Part shown: in pieces, positions 41,877 through 51,576 of the stretch | Layout of the letters: each line of letters begins with the position of its first letter | Numbering within the stretch: the first letter of the stretch is position 1 | DNA from: Longirhabdus pacifica | GTDB taxonomy: Bacteria; Bacillota; Bacilli; Paenibacillales; DSM-105158 | DNA length: 64,000 nucleotides | Assembly: GCF_004115085.1 (NCBI RefSeq) | Contig: NZ_QXJP01000020.1 | Coordinates: 1 to 64,000, forward strand | Direction of reading: 5' to 3' | Translations under genes and position numbers: made by a program | The notes under the pieces: generated by a model | Database searches by the model: none | Told to the model about the DNA's origin: nothing | What the model saw: the letters and a program-made list of their open reading frames with translations, nothing else

Positions 41877-43643
41877 CTAGGTAACAACATCAGCTTGTTT
41901 GACTTTTGCCATATACGTATCTACTTTGCCTAATCGGTATAGTGAAATAAGTAGGGAATTTACTTCTTTATCCACTTTTCCTGTCTGCAAATATGTTTCT
42001 AAGTCGAAAGAGAGCATTTCTAATGCGACATGTTTACGTAAATCTTTTTCATTCATTTCTAAGTTGGCGAAGTCAGCAGAGACGACAAATGGATCATCAG
42101 CTAATTTCTGCATCCAATACGTATGATCACCTTTGTCTAGTTGCTTATCCCACCAAACTTTTCGCGGTTTATAATTATGATTCAAATAATAATCGTATTT
42201 CATTAAGCTGAGAATAACATCCATATCGTTTACTTCTGCCTGATGAAGAAAAGCATGCAATCGAGTAAATAAATGCTCTAACTGATGCCCAATTCGCTGC
42301 CATCCTTGCGCTTCCCAATACGCTCCAAACTGCTGGAAGAAATCAAATGGACTTTCAAAAACATGTTGTATCAAATACTCCACGGTATGATCTAATCGAT
42401 GTGCGTTCCAATATTTTTCTAGTATGTCTTCTACTTGCTTAATACGCACGATATCAGAGAACGGCATCTTATCATTAGAAAGCATTTCATACGGAGGTGT
42501 GTCCATATAACGATACCCGTATTTTTCTGCATTGTGACGAAGCCCTGTCCCTCTTAACATTTTAAGAAATCCTAATTGCAACTCTTCTGGTCTCAGTGCA
42601 AATACATCATTGAATGTTTTGCGGAATGTAGCATAGTCTTCCTCTGGCAATCCCGCTATGAGATCTAAATGCTGATCAATTTTTTCGCTGTTTTTAATCG
42701 TGGTGACGGTTCTTGATAATTTATCAAAATTTTGTCTGCGTTGAATGATGTCATTCGTGGCATCATTTGTAGACTGCACACCAATTTCGAAACGAAAAAT
42801 ACCTGGAGGTGCATGTTCAGCTAGGTAATTCAATACTTCTGGTCGCATAATATCTGCTGTAATCTCAAACTGAAATACACAACCTTGATGATTTTCAATA
42901 AGAAATTCAAACACTTCTAACGCGTAATCTCTTTTAATATTAAACGTACGATCCACAAACTTAATTAATTTGGCTCCCGATGCTATCAAATACAATATAT
43001 CTTGTTTCGTTCGCTCCATACTAAAATAGCGGACACCCACTTCAATACTGGATAAACAAAATTGACAGCTGAACGGACATCCACGACTAGTCTCAAAATA
43101 CACCACTCGATTTTGCAATTGAGGTACATCTAATGGTGAGCGATGCGGTGATGGAATATCATCCAGAGCTAGCTTTTGACGAGGGGGATTTACAGCGATC
43201 TCCTCTCCCTCTTGTCCTGTTCGATATGCAATACCAAATACAAAGTGATATTTCTGCTCTCCTTTTATTTCAGACAATAAGTGATGGAACGTCTCCTCTC
43301 CCTCACCCATGACGATGAAATCCACTTCTGGTATTTTCTCCATCCATTCTGCTGTATCGTAGGACACTTCAGGACCACCGAGCACAATTTTTGTCTGTGG
43401 TGAAATTTTCTTGAGCATTTTAATGAGTGTAATCGTCTCTTGCATATTCCAAATGTAACAAGAAAAACCGATAACGTCCGCTTCTTTCTTATACAAGTCA
43501 GAAACGACATTCATTGCAGGGTCTTTGATCGTATACTCTGCAATTTCCATATCAAAATCTTGTTGGCAGTATGACTGTAAATATCGTAAAGCTAATGACA
43601 TATGAATATATTTTGCATTTAATGTAGTTACAACTACTTTCAT
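41877..43643 (-). CDS. B12-binding radical SAM protein with DUF4080
   Basis: The 588-residue protein has a cobalamin-binding-like Rossmann domain (residues 1-135, with VIGFSCYIWNM and KIVLGGPEVS). The radical SAM core follows, with TSRGCPFSCQFCLSS (CxxxCxxC at about 193-200), then a C-terminal DUF4080 region. The enzyme class is clear; the substrate is unknown. AGAGG lies 9 bases before ATG 43643; the TTG at 43652 abuts that site. It is monocistronic. Confidence 0.9.
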   Translation of the reverse strand: MKVVVTTLNAKYIHMSLALRYLQSYCQQDFDMEIAEYTIKDPAMNVVSDLYKKEADVIGFSCYIWNMQETITLIKMLKKISPQTKIVLGGPEVSYDTAEWMEKIPEVDFIVMGEGEETFHHLLSEIKGEQKYHFVFGIAYRTGQEGEEIAVNPPRQKLALDDIPSPHRSPLDVPQLQNRVVYFETSRGCPFSCQFCLSSIEVGVRYFSMERTKQDILYLIASGAKLIKFVDRTFNIKRDYALEVFEFLIENHQGCVFQFEITADIMRPEVLNYLAEHAPPGIFRFEIGVQSTNDATNDIIQRRQNFDKLSRTVTTIKNSEKIDQHLDLIAGLPEEDYATFRKTFNDVFALRPEELQLGFLKMLRGTGLRHNAEKYGYRYMDTPPYEMLSNDKMPFSDIVRIKQVEDILEKYWNAHRLDHTVEYLIQHVFESPFDFFQQFGAYWEAQGWQRIGHQLEHLFTRLHAFLHQAEVNDMDVILSLMKYDYYLNHNYKPRKVWWDKQLDKGDHTYWMQKLADDPFVVSADFANLEMNEKDLRKHVALEMLSFDLETYLQTGKVDKEVNSLLISLYRLGKVDTYMAKVKQADVVT

Positions 43644-43917
43644 CCAATCCAACCTCTTTTATATAATTAAGTACATGATTAAGTACAGGAATGAACCATG
43701 TCCATTTTTTACTGAATACATCGTTGATTCTTTTCGTTTATGTTTAAACCATAACCATTATACTATACATAGTTACGTTCTTTTTCAACTGTCTTTCATG
43801 AACATAAAATGTCGTAACACATAAAAAAGAAACCCTTTAAAGTGCTACATCCCATTTGTACATCAACAACATTGCTTTTTGCCTTTTGGGGTTTAACACT
43901 TCGTTTTGGGTTTCTTT

Positions 43918-43965
43918 ATCTGCATAACGTTCTTTATCTGCACACCGTTCTTTCACTGCATAACC
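43918..43965 (-). repeat. Short tandem repeat, 18-bp unit
   Basis: ATCTGCATAACGTTCTTT (43918-43935) is followed by ATCTGCACACCGTTCTTT and by a third, partial CACTGCATAACC. It lies just past the stop codon of the small minus-strand gene at 43978. Confidence 0.8.
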
Positions 43966-43977
43966 ATACGTTTACCT

Positions 43978-44157
43978 TTATCTTTCACTCAGCAAGTGTT
44001 CGGATTTATGTATGAGATTTTTCTGAGTTACTTGTTTAATCATCTCTACATCCGTTTCACTTAGCTCAAGTTCTTTATGATTACTTAACGTTTCGTCAAG
44101 GGAATTTGCTGCTCCGTTACGTTGCTCCATCCATTTGGCCATCTTATATAAAATCAT
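43978..44157 (-). CDS. Small protein of 59 residues, unknown
   Basis: On the minus strand ATG 44157 opens MILYKMAKWMEQRNGAANSL, continues DETLSNHKELELSETDVEMI and ends HLLSER. AAAGGAG lies 11 bases upstream; a nearer ATG (44164) gives only six codons. The composition (charged helix, no membrane segment) looks coding. Function unknown. Confidence 0.55.
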   Translation of the reverse strand: MILYKMAKWMEQRNGAANSLDETLSNHKELELSETDVEMIKQVTQKNLIHKSEHLLSER

Positions 44158-44593
44158 TTGTCATGATGCTCCTTTCCATATATTTGAGTTTTATAATCAA
44201 CATTTACGACTAAGCTCTCCCACTCATTTCCGCTATGTTACTTACGCCGAGACCATCTGATGTCTCTCATATGCTTCATATTTCTATCTCTCTACATACA
44301 CTGTACGATTTAAAAATTAAATACAGATTAACGTGATGTTATTTCCAAATAAAATTTAATGCTATGAATGAAATAAAATAATTTAATGACAGCGTTTACA
44401 TTTTGTTATTTTCCATTATATCGAATTTAATAAAAATTATACACGCATCTAACATTTTACTTTTGACTATTTTATGAAACACCATACGACCATTTGTTCC
44501 AATGTACTTTTTGTTCTGTTATAATAATAGGAGTTATAACATGAACGTGATGAATGTCATGACATGATTATTTATTTGGAGAGAATGTAAACC
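44158..44593 (+). promoter_or_regulatory. Divergent intergenic region with rlmD promoter
   Basis: An extended -10 (TGTTATAAT, hexamer 44520-44525) with a weak TTCCAA -35 lies 70 bases before the rlmD-type gene. The rest is AT-rich with no gene. The promoter of the small minus-strand gene must also lie here but was not located. Confidence 0.45.
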
Positions 44594-45973
44594 ATGCATA
44601 GTAAACACCAAGTCAATATAACACCTGGTCAAAAAATGAAAGTGGAAGTAAAGCGTATTGGTATTAATGGCGAAGGGGTTGCTTATTTTAAAAGAAAAGC
44701 TATCTTCATCCCAAATGCGCTTCCGGGGGAAATTGTGTTAGTGCAAGCAGAACACATCGCACCTTCATTCGTTAAAGCTAACTTAGTGAAAATCATAAAA
44801 AAGAGTAAAGACAGAATACAGCCTTCATGCGATGTGTATGATCAATGCGGAGGTTGTCAACTTCAACATGTCCAATACCAAGCTCAATTGCAAGCCAAAG
44901 AAGAAATACTACGAGAAGCATTCCAAAGATATACAAATGTGAGTGACCTCCCGCTAAGACCTATCATCGGAATGCGTGATCCAAAGGGATATCGAAACAA
45001 AGCACAATTGCAGTTGGGGAGAGTGAAGAACAAGATTATCGCTGGTCTCTATGCACCACATTCTCATCAGCTCGTTGACATCTCTCATTGCGAAATTCAA
45101 CACCCTGTAGTAAACAAAACGATAACATCCATTACTAATATTATAGCGCAGTTGAACATACCCATTTACAATGAAAGAAAACGAACAGGTATCGTAAAAA
45201 CCATCGTTGCTCGCGTCAGTACTCTTCATGAAATATGTCAAGTTACACTAGTAACAGCAAAAGAAACGTTACCACAGGAGAAGAAACTGATTGCTGCTAT
45301 TCGTCGAGATTGCCCTGAAGTCGTCAGCCTCGCTCAAAACATACAACCGGAAAGATCTTCGATTATATTTGGAAAAAAAACAACGATACTTTGGGGAAAA
45401 GAAACGATAGAAGAGCGTCTTGATGCATTAGTTTTTTCCTTATCTCCGCGTGCTTTTTTTCAGCTTAATACGACGCAAACGATTGCGCTCTATAATACAG
45501 TAAAAGAATTTGCTGGTTTACAAGGGGACGAGACCGTCGTTGATGCATATTGTGGTACAGGTACCATTGGTTTATGGCTATCCCAAGAAGCAAAAGAAGT
45601 GAGAGGGATTGAAACGATACCAGAAGCCATTGACAACGCCAAACGCAACGCGTCATTAAATAACATTACTAACGTACGATTTTACGTGGGAAAAGCAGAG
45701 CAATTACTGCCAGAATGGTTGAAACAGCATTTTCGTCCTGATGTGATTGTCGTCGATCCACCACGAACAGGCTGTGATAAAAAGTTATTACATGCCATCA
45801 TCGATAATAAACCGAATAAATTCATCTATGTTTCATGTAATCCATCTACCTTAGCAAAAGATAGTGATGTATTATTAAAAAACGGCTATACCATTAGTGC
45901 TATGCAACCAGTAGATATGTTTCCACAAACGTCCCATGTAGAGTGCTGTGTACTTTTTACAAAACAGCATTAG
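44594..45973 (+). CDS. rlmD: 23S rRNA (uracil-C5)-methyltransferase, RlmD/RlmCD type with TRAM domain
   Basis: The 459-residue protein has a TRAM domain (residues 10-65) and iron-sulfur-type cysteines in CDVYDQCGGCQLQHVQYQ. The SAM motif is VVDAYCGTGTIGLWLS and the catalytic cysteine lies in VSCNPSTLAKD. It methylates U1939 (and U747 in RlmCD) of 23S rRNA. B. subtilis has two similar proteins (YefA, YfjO), so the exact position cannot be fixed. The start at ATG 44594 is supported by GGAGA. Confidence 0.92.
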   Translation: MHSKHQVNITPGQKMKVEVKRIGINGEGVAYFKRKAIFIPNALPGEIVLVQAEHIAPSFVKANLVKIIKKSKDRIQPSCDVYDQCGGCQLQHVQYQAQLQAKEEILREAFQRYTNVSDLPLRPIIGMRDPKGYRNKAQLQLGRVKNKIIAGLYAPHSHQLVDISHCEIQHPVVNKTITSITNIIAQLNIPIYNERKRTGIVKTIVARVSTLHEICQVTLVTAKETLPQEKKLIAAIRRDCPEVVSLAQNIQPERSSIIFGKKTTILWGKETIEERLDALVFSLSPRAFFQLNTTQTIALYNTVKEFAGLQGDETVVDAYCGTGTIGLWLSQEAKEVRGIETIPEAIDNAKRNASLNNITNVRFYVGKAEQLLPEWLKQHFRPDVIVVDPPRTGCDKKLLHAIIDNKPNKFIYVSCNPSTLAKDSDVLLKNGYTISAMQPVDMFPQTSHVECCVLFTKQH

Positions 45974-46026
45974 CATAACTGCATGTCAACATGGATGATG
46001 CGAAAGAAAGTAGAGGATAGAACCAT

Positions 46027-46698
46027 ATGGAGTTTATGAAAGATGTTTTTTCTCTGTACTTTGAAAGAAGTGAATTTTTTTTAACGTTGCTTTATGAACA
46101 CATCATCATTACGTTTATTGCCATTGTCATCATTACGATCATTGGCGTGACCTCAGGAATCCTCATCACTAGAAATAAAGTCGCAGCAAACATTGTACTA
46201 GCAGCCACAAACTTTTTATATACGATTCCATCGATTGCATTATTCGGTATTTTAGTCCCCTTAGTCGGTATAGGAGATAAAAATGCGATTATTGCGTTAA
46301 GTTTGTATGGATTGCTGCCAATTATCCGCAATACCTATGTTGGCATTACCGAAGTGGACAACCAAATCATTGAATCTGCTATCGGAATGGGAACAACACA
46401 GAAGCAATTACTATTCAAAATACAACTTCCACTAGCTTTACCCGTTATTTTTGCTGGTTTTAGAACGATGGTCATTATGACGATAGCACTTGCCGCGATT
46501 GCTGCATTTATCGGTGGTGGTGGTTTGGGTGTGGCCATTTGGAGAGGCATTACGACTTACTTCACAGAGATGATTATGGCAGGAAGCTTGCTTGTTGCTT
46601 TGTTAGCCATTGTCACAGATTTCATATTAGGTATTATAGAAAAACGATTACGTATTCGTATATTAGGTAAAACCAATGAAGGAGGAATTCAATCATGA
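46027..46698 (+). CDS. Osmoprotectant-type ABC transporter permease (OpuCB-like)
   Basis: The 223-residue protein has five or six membrane segments and the EAA-like loop ESAIGMGTTQKQLLFKIQLPLALP. It belongs to the glycine betaine/choline/carnitine importer family. AGAGGA lies 9 bases before the ATG. The next gene overlaps its stop by four bases. Only one permease gene is present, so a homodimer is expected, whereas OpuC has two different permeases. Confidence 0.9.
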   Translation: MEFMKDVFSLYFERSEFFLTLLYEHIIITFIAIVIITIIGVTSGILITRNKVAANIVLAATNFLYTIPSIALFGILVPLVGIGDKNAIIALSLYGLLPIIRNTYVGITEVDNQIIESAIGMGTTQKQLLFKIQLPLALPVIFAGFRTMVIMTIALAAIAAFIGGGGLGVAIWRGITTYFTEMIMAGSLLVALLAIVTDFILGIIEKRLRIRILGKTNEGGIQS

Positions 46699-47585
46699 TG
46701 AAAAAAATAGTGGCGTTAGCTTTTATTTGTATGCTTGTAGTGAGTACAGCAGCATGCTCAAGTGAAGAGAAAAGTGTGGTGATTGCTAGCAAACCGATGA
46801 CGGAGCAATACATAATTGTAGAGATGTTAGCGATGTTAATTGAAGAGAAAACAGACATCAGTGTGGAAAAGAAACTCGGCATTGGCGGAGGCACAGAAAA
46901 TATTCACCCTGCGATGTTAAAAGGGGAAATCGACATATACCCCGAGTACACAGGTACAGGTTGGAATGATGTGCTGAAACAAGCTTCTGTAGAAGACCCT
47001 CAGCAATTGTATCAGGAAGTAAAAGCAAAATATGATAGCGAATTTGATATTACGTGGTCTGGTCTTTATGGATTTAATAATACATACGGATTAGCATTAC
47101 CACAATCATTAGCGGAAGAGATGGGCATCACCACGTATAGTCAATTAGCTGAAAAAGGAAGTGACTTGCGATTCGGAGCAGAATTTGACTTTTTCGAACG
47201 TGAGGATGGATATAAAGGGCTGGAAAGTATATACGGGATCGATTTTAATGAAAAAACAGAACTGGATATCGGTTTAAAATATCAAGCCATAGCAGAAGAT
47301 GAAGTAGACGCTATTAATATTTTTTCTACTGATGGTAGGTTAACCGAGTACGACTTGATAGTATTAGAAGATGATAAAAATTACTTCCCAAGTTATTACG
47401 CTGCCACATTAATACGTAACGAAACATTAGAGGAATATCCTGAACTAGCTGAAATATTAGAACTATTAACGGATACCATTTCAACGGAAGACATGACGTA
47501 CATGAACTATCTTGTAGAGATTGAAAAGCAGGATCCAGCGAAAGTAGCTAAGGACTTTATTTCAGAGAAAGGGATATTAAATTAA
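46695..47585 (+). CDS. Osmoprotectant-binding lipoprotein (OpuCC/OpuAC-like)
   Basis: The 296-residue protein has a lipoprotein signal peptide (STAACSS, lipobox Cys at about residue 21) and a type II periplasmic-binding fold. Family features include ASKPMTEQYI, GIGGGTENIHPAMLKGEIDI and PEYTGTGW, where Tyr/Trp residues form the cation cage for quaternary amines. AAGGAGG lies 9 bases before the ATG. Its TAA overlaps the ATG of the ATPase by one base. Confidence 0.93.
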   Translation: MMKKIVALAFICMLVVSTAACSSEEKSVVIASKPMTEQYIIVEMLAMLIEEKTDISVEKKLGIGGGTENIHPAMLKGEIDIYPEYTGTGWNDVLKQASVEDPQQLYQEVKAKYDSEFDITWSGLYGFNNTYGLALPQSLAEEMGITTYSQLAEKGSDLRFGAEFDFFEREDGYKGLESIYGIDFNEKTELDIGLKYQAIAEDEVDAINIFSTDGRLTEYDLIVLEDDKNYFPSYYAATLIRNETLEEYPELAEILELLTDTISTEDMTYMNYLVEIEKQDPAKVAKDFISEKGILN

Positions 47586-48382
47586 TGTCCATCATTACGT
47601 TTCAACAAGTAAGCAAAACTTACAAACAGAGCAGTAACCCTGTCATACATGACCTTAACTTAAGCATTGAAGCTGGGGAGTTTATTACACTAATCGGCCC
47701 TTCTGGATGTGGTAAAACCACGCTGCTGAAAATGATTAATACATTAATTCAACCTACTAGTGGAACCATTTCCGTACAAGGCAAATCGATAGATAAATGG
47801 GATACGATTCAACTTCGACGCATGATAGGCTATGTCATTCAACAAGTGGGTCTCTTCCCACATATGAACATTAAAAAAAATATCACGTACGTGCTTGATA
47901 TTAATGGGGAGAAAGATAAAGACTTCAAAGACAAACGAGCAACAGAATTAATCCAGTTTGTTGGTCTTTCACCTGATTTATTGTCTCGACATCCTAGTCA
48001 ATTAAGTGGTGGTCAAAAACAACGCATTGGGGTTGCAAGAGCGCTTGCAGCAGATCCAGATATTATATTGATGGATGAGCCTTTCGGTGCGGTGGATGAG
48101 ATCGCAAGAACAAGATTGCAAGAGGAATTACTATCTATTCATCGGAAACTAAAAAAGACGATCATTTTTGTCACTCATGATATCGGAGAAGCGTTTAAAC
48201 TCGGTACAACTATTATTCTCATGAACAATGGGAAGATAGAACAGATGGGTACAAAAGATGAACTTATTTTCAAACCAAAAACAGATTTTGTAAAGCAATT
48301 TATTGGCCTAAAAGGATTTAAGGAAACACTAGATGAAGAAGCATTACAAGTTGCATACGAGGAAATGAAAAGCAAAAAATAA
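47585..48382 (+). CDS. Osmoprotectant ABC transporter ATP-binding protein
   Basis: The 265-residue protein has Walker A GPSGCGKTT, signature LSGGQKQRIGVARALA, Walker B IILMDEPFGAVDE and H-loop FVTHDIGEA. It ends soon after the core and lacks the tandem CBS domains that sense ionic strength in OpuCA. Ionic activation by that route is therefore not expected. It is the last gene of the three-gene operon. Confidence 0.93.
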   Translation: MSIITFQQVSKTYKQSSNPVIHDLNLSIEAGEFITLIGPSGCGKTTLLKMINTLIQPTSGTISVQGKSIDKWDTIQLRRMIGYVIQQVGLFPHMNIKKNITYVLDINGEKDKDFKDKRATELIQFVGLSPDLLSRHPSQLSGGQKQRIGVARALAADPDIILMDEPFGAVDEIARTRLQEELLSIHRKLKKTIIFVTHDIGEAFKLGTTIILMNNGKIEQMGTKDELIFKPKTDFVKQFIGLKGFKETLDEEALQVAYEEMKSKK

Positions 48383-48446
48383 AAGCCATTATCGTCCTTT
48401 GTGATATAATACATCATGTAGAAACAAACATAAAGGAGATGAGCAG

Positions 48447-48665
48447 ATGGCAAACTCAGCTGCAAAAAAGAAAAGAATGCATGTAGTGAGGCAAGGGAAG
48501 CTAGATCCCGTTAGCAATAGAAAAACAAACAAAGATTACGCAAACATCAGTCAGCATGTACGTAAAAATGAAAGCAAAAAAACATATACCCATAAGCACA
48601 AATATAAACAGTATGCATTTTCGCGAGAAAATCATACTGTTTATTTATTTCTTGTAGACTATTAA
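48447..48665 (+). CDS. Small basic conserved protein (YqkK-like)
   Basis: The 72-residue protein begins MANSAAKKKRMHVVRQGKLD with PVSNRK following, a pattern of small basic proteins found in Bacillaceae; the YqkK comparison is from memory and uncertain. AAAGGAG lies 8 bases before the ATG. The last 20 codons overlap a terminator hairpin (48605-48643). Its stop overlaps, tail to tail, the stop of the decarboxylase gene on the other strand. Confidence 0.75.
   Translation: MANSAAKKKRMHVVRQGKLDPVSNRKTNKDYANISQHVRKNESKKTYTHKHKYKQYAFSRENHTVYLFLVDY
48605..48650 (+). terminator. Terminator inside the 3' coding end of the small basic gene
   Basis: TAAACAGTATG and ATTTTC pair with GAAAAT and CATACTGTTTA (17 bp with one bulged C, loop GCGA), followed by TTTATTTC. 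The stem encodes residues 53-66 of the protein. If it is efficient, most transcripts would lack the stop codon. Confidence 0.65.
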
Positions 48666-50320
48666 ACACTTTTCACCCTCTGCTGCATACGTTGCTGACT
48701 TTGCTGGATCATCTGTTGAACATAATCTACAATGTCATCTACATGCTTTATTTCAGTGTACGGGGAAGTGATAAAAATTTTGCACGCATTCACAGACACT
48801 GTACTTCCATCTTTCGTTGGTACGGAACAATGCTTCTGGGTGTCTCCAAAAAACATCTTATCTCTATTTTCTCCTAATTGTTCAAACAACATCTCGTTTC
48901 GCTTATTATTTTCTTCTACTTCTGCTGCATATAATAGTCCATTTTTCTCTAATACAAAGCCATCACGGATAGTATGATGGTATATTCGAAACAAAGTTAC
49001 CATACCTGCATTTCCATCATTAACAATACATAGTCCATCTATGTTCTTCAACCGTTTTCTTAAAACAAGATTTACCTCTACATAATGAGCTAATAATTTT
49101 TGATAATTTTCCATACCAAATGCCATCAACGTGCTATACATAGAGATGGCACTACACATTCGTGAGCATTCCAATGTATAACCTGTGTGATATTCACCGT
49201 AAGCCCGATGTCCAATGTATGGGGTGTCTTCTGGTGAAATATCAAGTAATTTTAAATCACGTGCTTGTTTTACTAGAAACAAACTCGAAACATAAGGAGA
49301 TTGCCCTAATTTATGAAAATCAAAACATATAGAATCACATACGTATAAATATTTCAGTTTTTCTTTTATCTCACTTAAAGCTGTGATGACTTCATTAGAA
49401 AAACCCCACTTATTCTCTTTCATATCATAATCGTTAAAAAATGCAAAGAACCCTCCTAATGCAGAATCCCCATGTATATGAGGCCGCTGAACACCATATT
49501 GTTTAGCAATAGAAAATGACATGTCAGCAATATCTTTTATGTTGTCAATGGCCATACTATCCGTCGTTCCCGTAGTAGCTACAACGTAAATCGGTAACCC
49601 TCCATTTTCTATGACTTGTATCATCTTCCGCTCTAAATCCAGTACGTCCATCTCGTTATTTGTATTTGTTTTTACTTTTATAAGCTTATTTCTACCTAAT
49701 CCCGCTGCTTCTACAGATTTTAGTATACTAAAGTGGGCAGCCTCCGATGCAAATACATAGAGATGATTTGGCACCCCATCTGCTATGCTGTCTGGTGCCG
49801 CTTTACTAATCGCTAGTCGTAAGCCAGTAAATACAGCTCCCTGTCCTCCCCACGTTGTGTATCCCCCGCTTTCCAAGTGGTTATATCCAACTAATTTGGA
49901 CATCATACTCATCACCCCAACTTCCGCTTCCGCACCAGCTGGGCCACTGACATCCCATATATTGTTTCCGTTTGTAAGCATCATCACTAACGTACCTAAC
50001 ATGCTAGGTATACTGGCCATCGGATGAATGTTAGAAAAATAATATTTAGAATGGTAAGGATGATTTTCAATCAATTTTAGCAATAGTAAAATCACCTGTT
50101 CCATTTTCAAACCATGATGAGGGATATGACTATCTATTTTTATTTGCTCATAACATATATCTTCTCTTTGCTTACAGCCTGTTAAAGTGGCACGCTCTGC
50201 GTCTTTCATTTCATCCATTCCCGAAACAAGCTGCTCTATCCATTGTAAAAATTGTTTTCGCTCTTCCTCATTTCCATCCGCACTAGGAAATAAAGATTGT
50301 AATTGTTGTATCCGTTGCAT
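48662..50320 (-). CDS. PLP-dependent group II amino-acid decarboxylase
   Basis: The 552-residue protein is longer than typical glutamate decarboxylases. The PLP lysine lies in CFDFHKLGQSPY (about residue 331) and the cofactor region in HIHGDSALGGFFAF. Relatives decarboxylate aspartate, glutamate, tyrosine or other amino acids; beta-alanine formation from aspartate (PanP-like) is one option, but the substrate cannot be deduced. GGAGG lies 8 bases before ATG 50320; the frame extends ten codons further without support. Confidence 0.87.
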   Translation of the reverse strand: MQRIQQLQSLFPSADGNEEERKQFLQWIEQLVSGMDEMKDAERATLTGCKQREDICYEQIKIDSHIPHHGLKMEQVILLLLKLIENHPYHSKYYFSNIHPMASIPSMLGTLVMMLTNGNNIWDVSGPAGAEAEVGVMSMMSKLVGYNHLESGGYTTWGGQGAVFTGLRLAISKAAPDSIADGVPNHLYVFASEAAHFSILKSVEAAGLGRNKLIKVKTNTNNEMDVLDLERKMIQVIENGGLPIYVVATTGTTDSMAIDNIKDIADMSFSIAKQYGVQRPHIHGDSALGGFFAFFNDYDMKENKWGFSNEVITALSEIKEKLKYLYVCDSICFDFHKLGQSPYVSSLFLVKQARDLKLLDISPEDTPYIGHRAYGEYHTGYTLECSRMCSAISMYSTLMAFGMENYQKLLAHYVEVNLVLRKRLKNIDGLCIVNDGNAGMVTLFRIYHHTIRDGFVLEKNGLLYAAEVEENNKRNEMLFEQLGENRDKMFFGDTQKHCSVPTKDGSTVSVNACKIFITSPYTEIKHVDDIVDYVQQMIQQSQQRMQQRVKSV

Positions 50321-50766
50321 ATAGACAACCTCCAATGAAAAAATAACCAATACATGAATACCTCGACCTCATCTGACTAGTACGAATAATAAGTATAAAC
50401 AAGTGTGCTATAAATTTAGAATAGTCAAAAAATTAATTTGAAATAACACCCACTATTTTGGGCTCTATGACAAACTCACTGTAGAATAAACTTACTTTAA
50501 TATGCAATAAAAGGTGTTTTTATTTCGCCTTTGTTTGATGATGATTTAATTGTGTGTAATATAATTTTATTCCATTTAATTTTGAACGTCTACCCAAAAC
50601 GTATAAAATAACAAAAAAATAAGAGTAAAACACATCCGTAAAACAAGTAAATGACCTACCGAAGTGATACTGTGGTAGGTCATTTACTGTATTGGAATAG
50701 CTATTAATGTATAGATATTGGAATATGATGTTCATTTCCAGCTTGTTTGGTGTAGTGACTATTGTA
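50321..50766. other. Intergenic with one strong hairpin
   Basis: AGTAAATGACCTACC (50646-50660) pairs perfectly with GGTAGGTCATTTACT (50674-50688), loop 13, without a T-tract on either strand. It could end the YigZ-family transcript, whose stop is at 50767, or be a regulator site. A 90-codon minus-strand frame (50792-50520) overlaps the hairpin and lacks a ribosome-binding site; I do not accept it. Confidence 0.5.
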
Positions 50767-51411
50767 TTACTGCGAAGGATGTTCATGATCAATATAATAA
50801 CTTTTCCCCTTCTCTATCTCTGCCTTTCCTTGAGTTAGTTCCGTCATCCATTTGATTACGTTATCGGCTTCGCTATAGAAAGGTAAACATATGAGCGTCA
50901 CTTTATCCGTGAACAAGGTTTCCTCCGTCATCATGTTTCGATTACGCACTTCATTTTCCACTTTACCTAGTAACGTATAATCCATTGTTACCGTCACTTG
51001 CTGGTGCAGCGCTTTCTCAATGATACCTGCACTTTCTAACGCCGCCGATGCACCGCTTGCATACGCTCTTATTAAGCCACCTGCGCCGAGCATGATACCA
51101 CCAAAATAACGTGTAACCACAATCGCTACATTTTTTATTCGTTTATTTTTAATCACTTCTAGTATAGGTTTTCCCGCTGTGCCGCTTGGTTCTCCGTCGT
51201 CAGATTGCTTTTGCAGCTGATCGTTTTGGCCTATACAATAAGCAAAACAGTTATGCGTGGCAGACCAATGATTTTTGCGAATGGACTCAATAAATTGCAT
51301 CGCTTCTTCTTCTGTGGATACCGGTTTTGCATGACAAATAAATCTAGATTTCTTAATAACAATCTCTGTCTGACTTGCTTCTTTTACCGCTAAATAACGC
51401 TCACTATCCAT
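50767..51411 (-). CDS. YigZ/IMPACT-family protein (YvyE-like)
   Basis: The 214-residue protein has an N-terminal UPF0029/IMPACT domain with the family signature DDGEPSGTAGKPILEV (about residues 70-85) and VTRYFGGIMLGAGGLIRAY, followed by a C-terminal DUF1949 domain. Relatives are linked to translation control and occasionally to peptidase activity; the role in Bacilli is unresolved. GGGAGG precedes the ATG. It is separated from pgi by a terminator. Confidence 0.92.
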   Translation of the reverse strand: MDSERYLAVKEASQTEIVIKKSRFICHAKPVSTEEEAMQFIESIRKNHWSATHNCFAYCIGQNDQLQKQSDDGEPSGTAGKPILEVIKNKRIKNVAIVVTRYFGGIMLGAGGLIRAYASGASAALESAGIIEKALHQQVTVTMDYTLLGKVENEVRNRNMMTEETLFTDKVTLICLPFYSEADNVIKWMTELTQGKAEIEKGKSYYIDHEHPSQ

Positions 51412-51432
51412 GCGTACACCTCCCCCTTCTCT

Positions 51433-51476
51433 CTTAAAAAAGGCAGCTCATCGAAAGTAATGGATGAACTGCCTTT
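51433..51476 (-). terminator. Terminator of pgi
   Basis: On the minus strand AAAGGCAGTTCATC pairs with GATGAGCTGCCTTT (14 bp, one G-U) and is followed by TTTTAAG. Confidence 0.85.
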
Positions 51477-51490
51477 GCTTATATGTTTAG

Positions 51491-51548
51491 ATTACTTTAG
51501 TTGCTGTGCATTACTTTAGTTGCTTTGCATTACTTTCAATTGCTTTAC
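51491..51548 (-). repeat. Three tandem 19-20-bp repeats in the pgi 3' region
   Basis: ATTACTTTAGTTGCTGTGC, ATTACTTTAGTTGCTTTGC and ATTACTTTCAATTGCTTTAC follow one another between the pgi stop and its terminator. The arrangement parallels the 18-bp repeats downstream of the gene at 43978. Confidence 0.85.
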
Positions 51549-51576
51549 ATTAAATATGTGCAACATGTTGTCGTGC

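Noticed and set aside
50520-50792. 90-codon minus-strand frame
   Set aside because: Overlaps the end of the YigZ-family gene and a perfect 15-bp hairpin; Asn/Tyr-rich content typical of AT-rich noncoding DNA; no ribosome-binding site.
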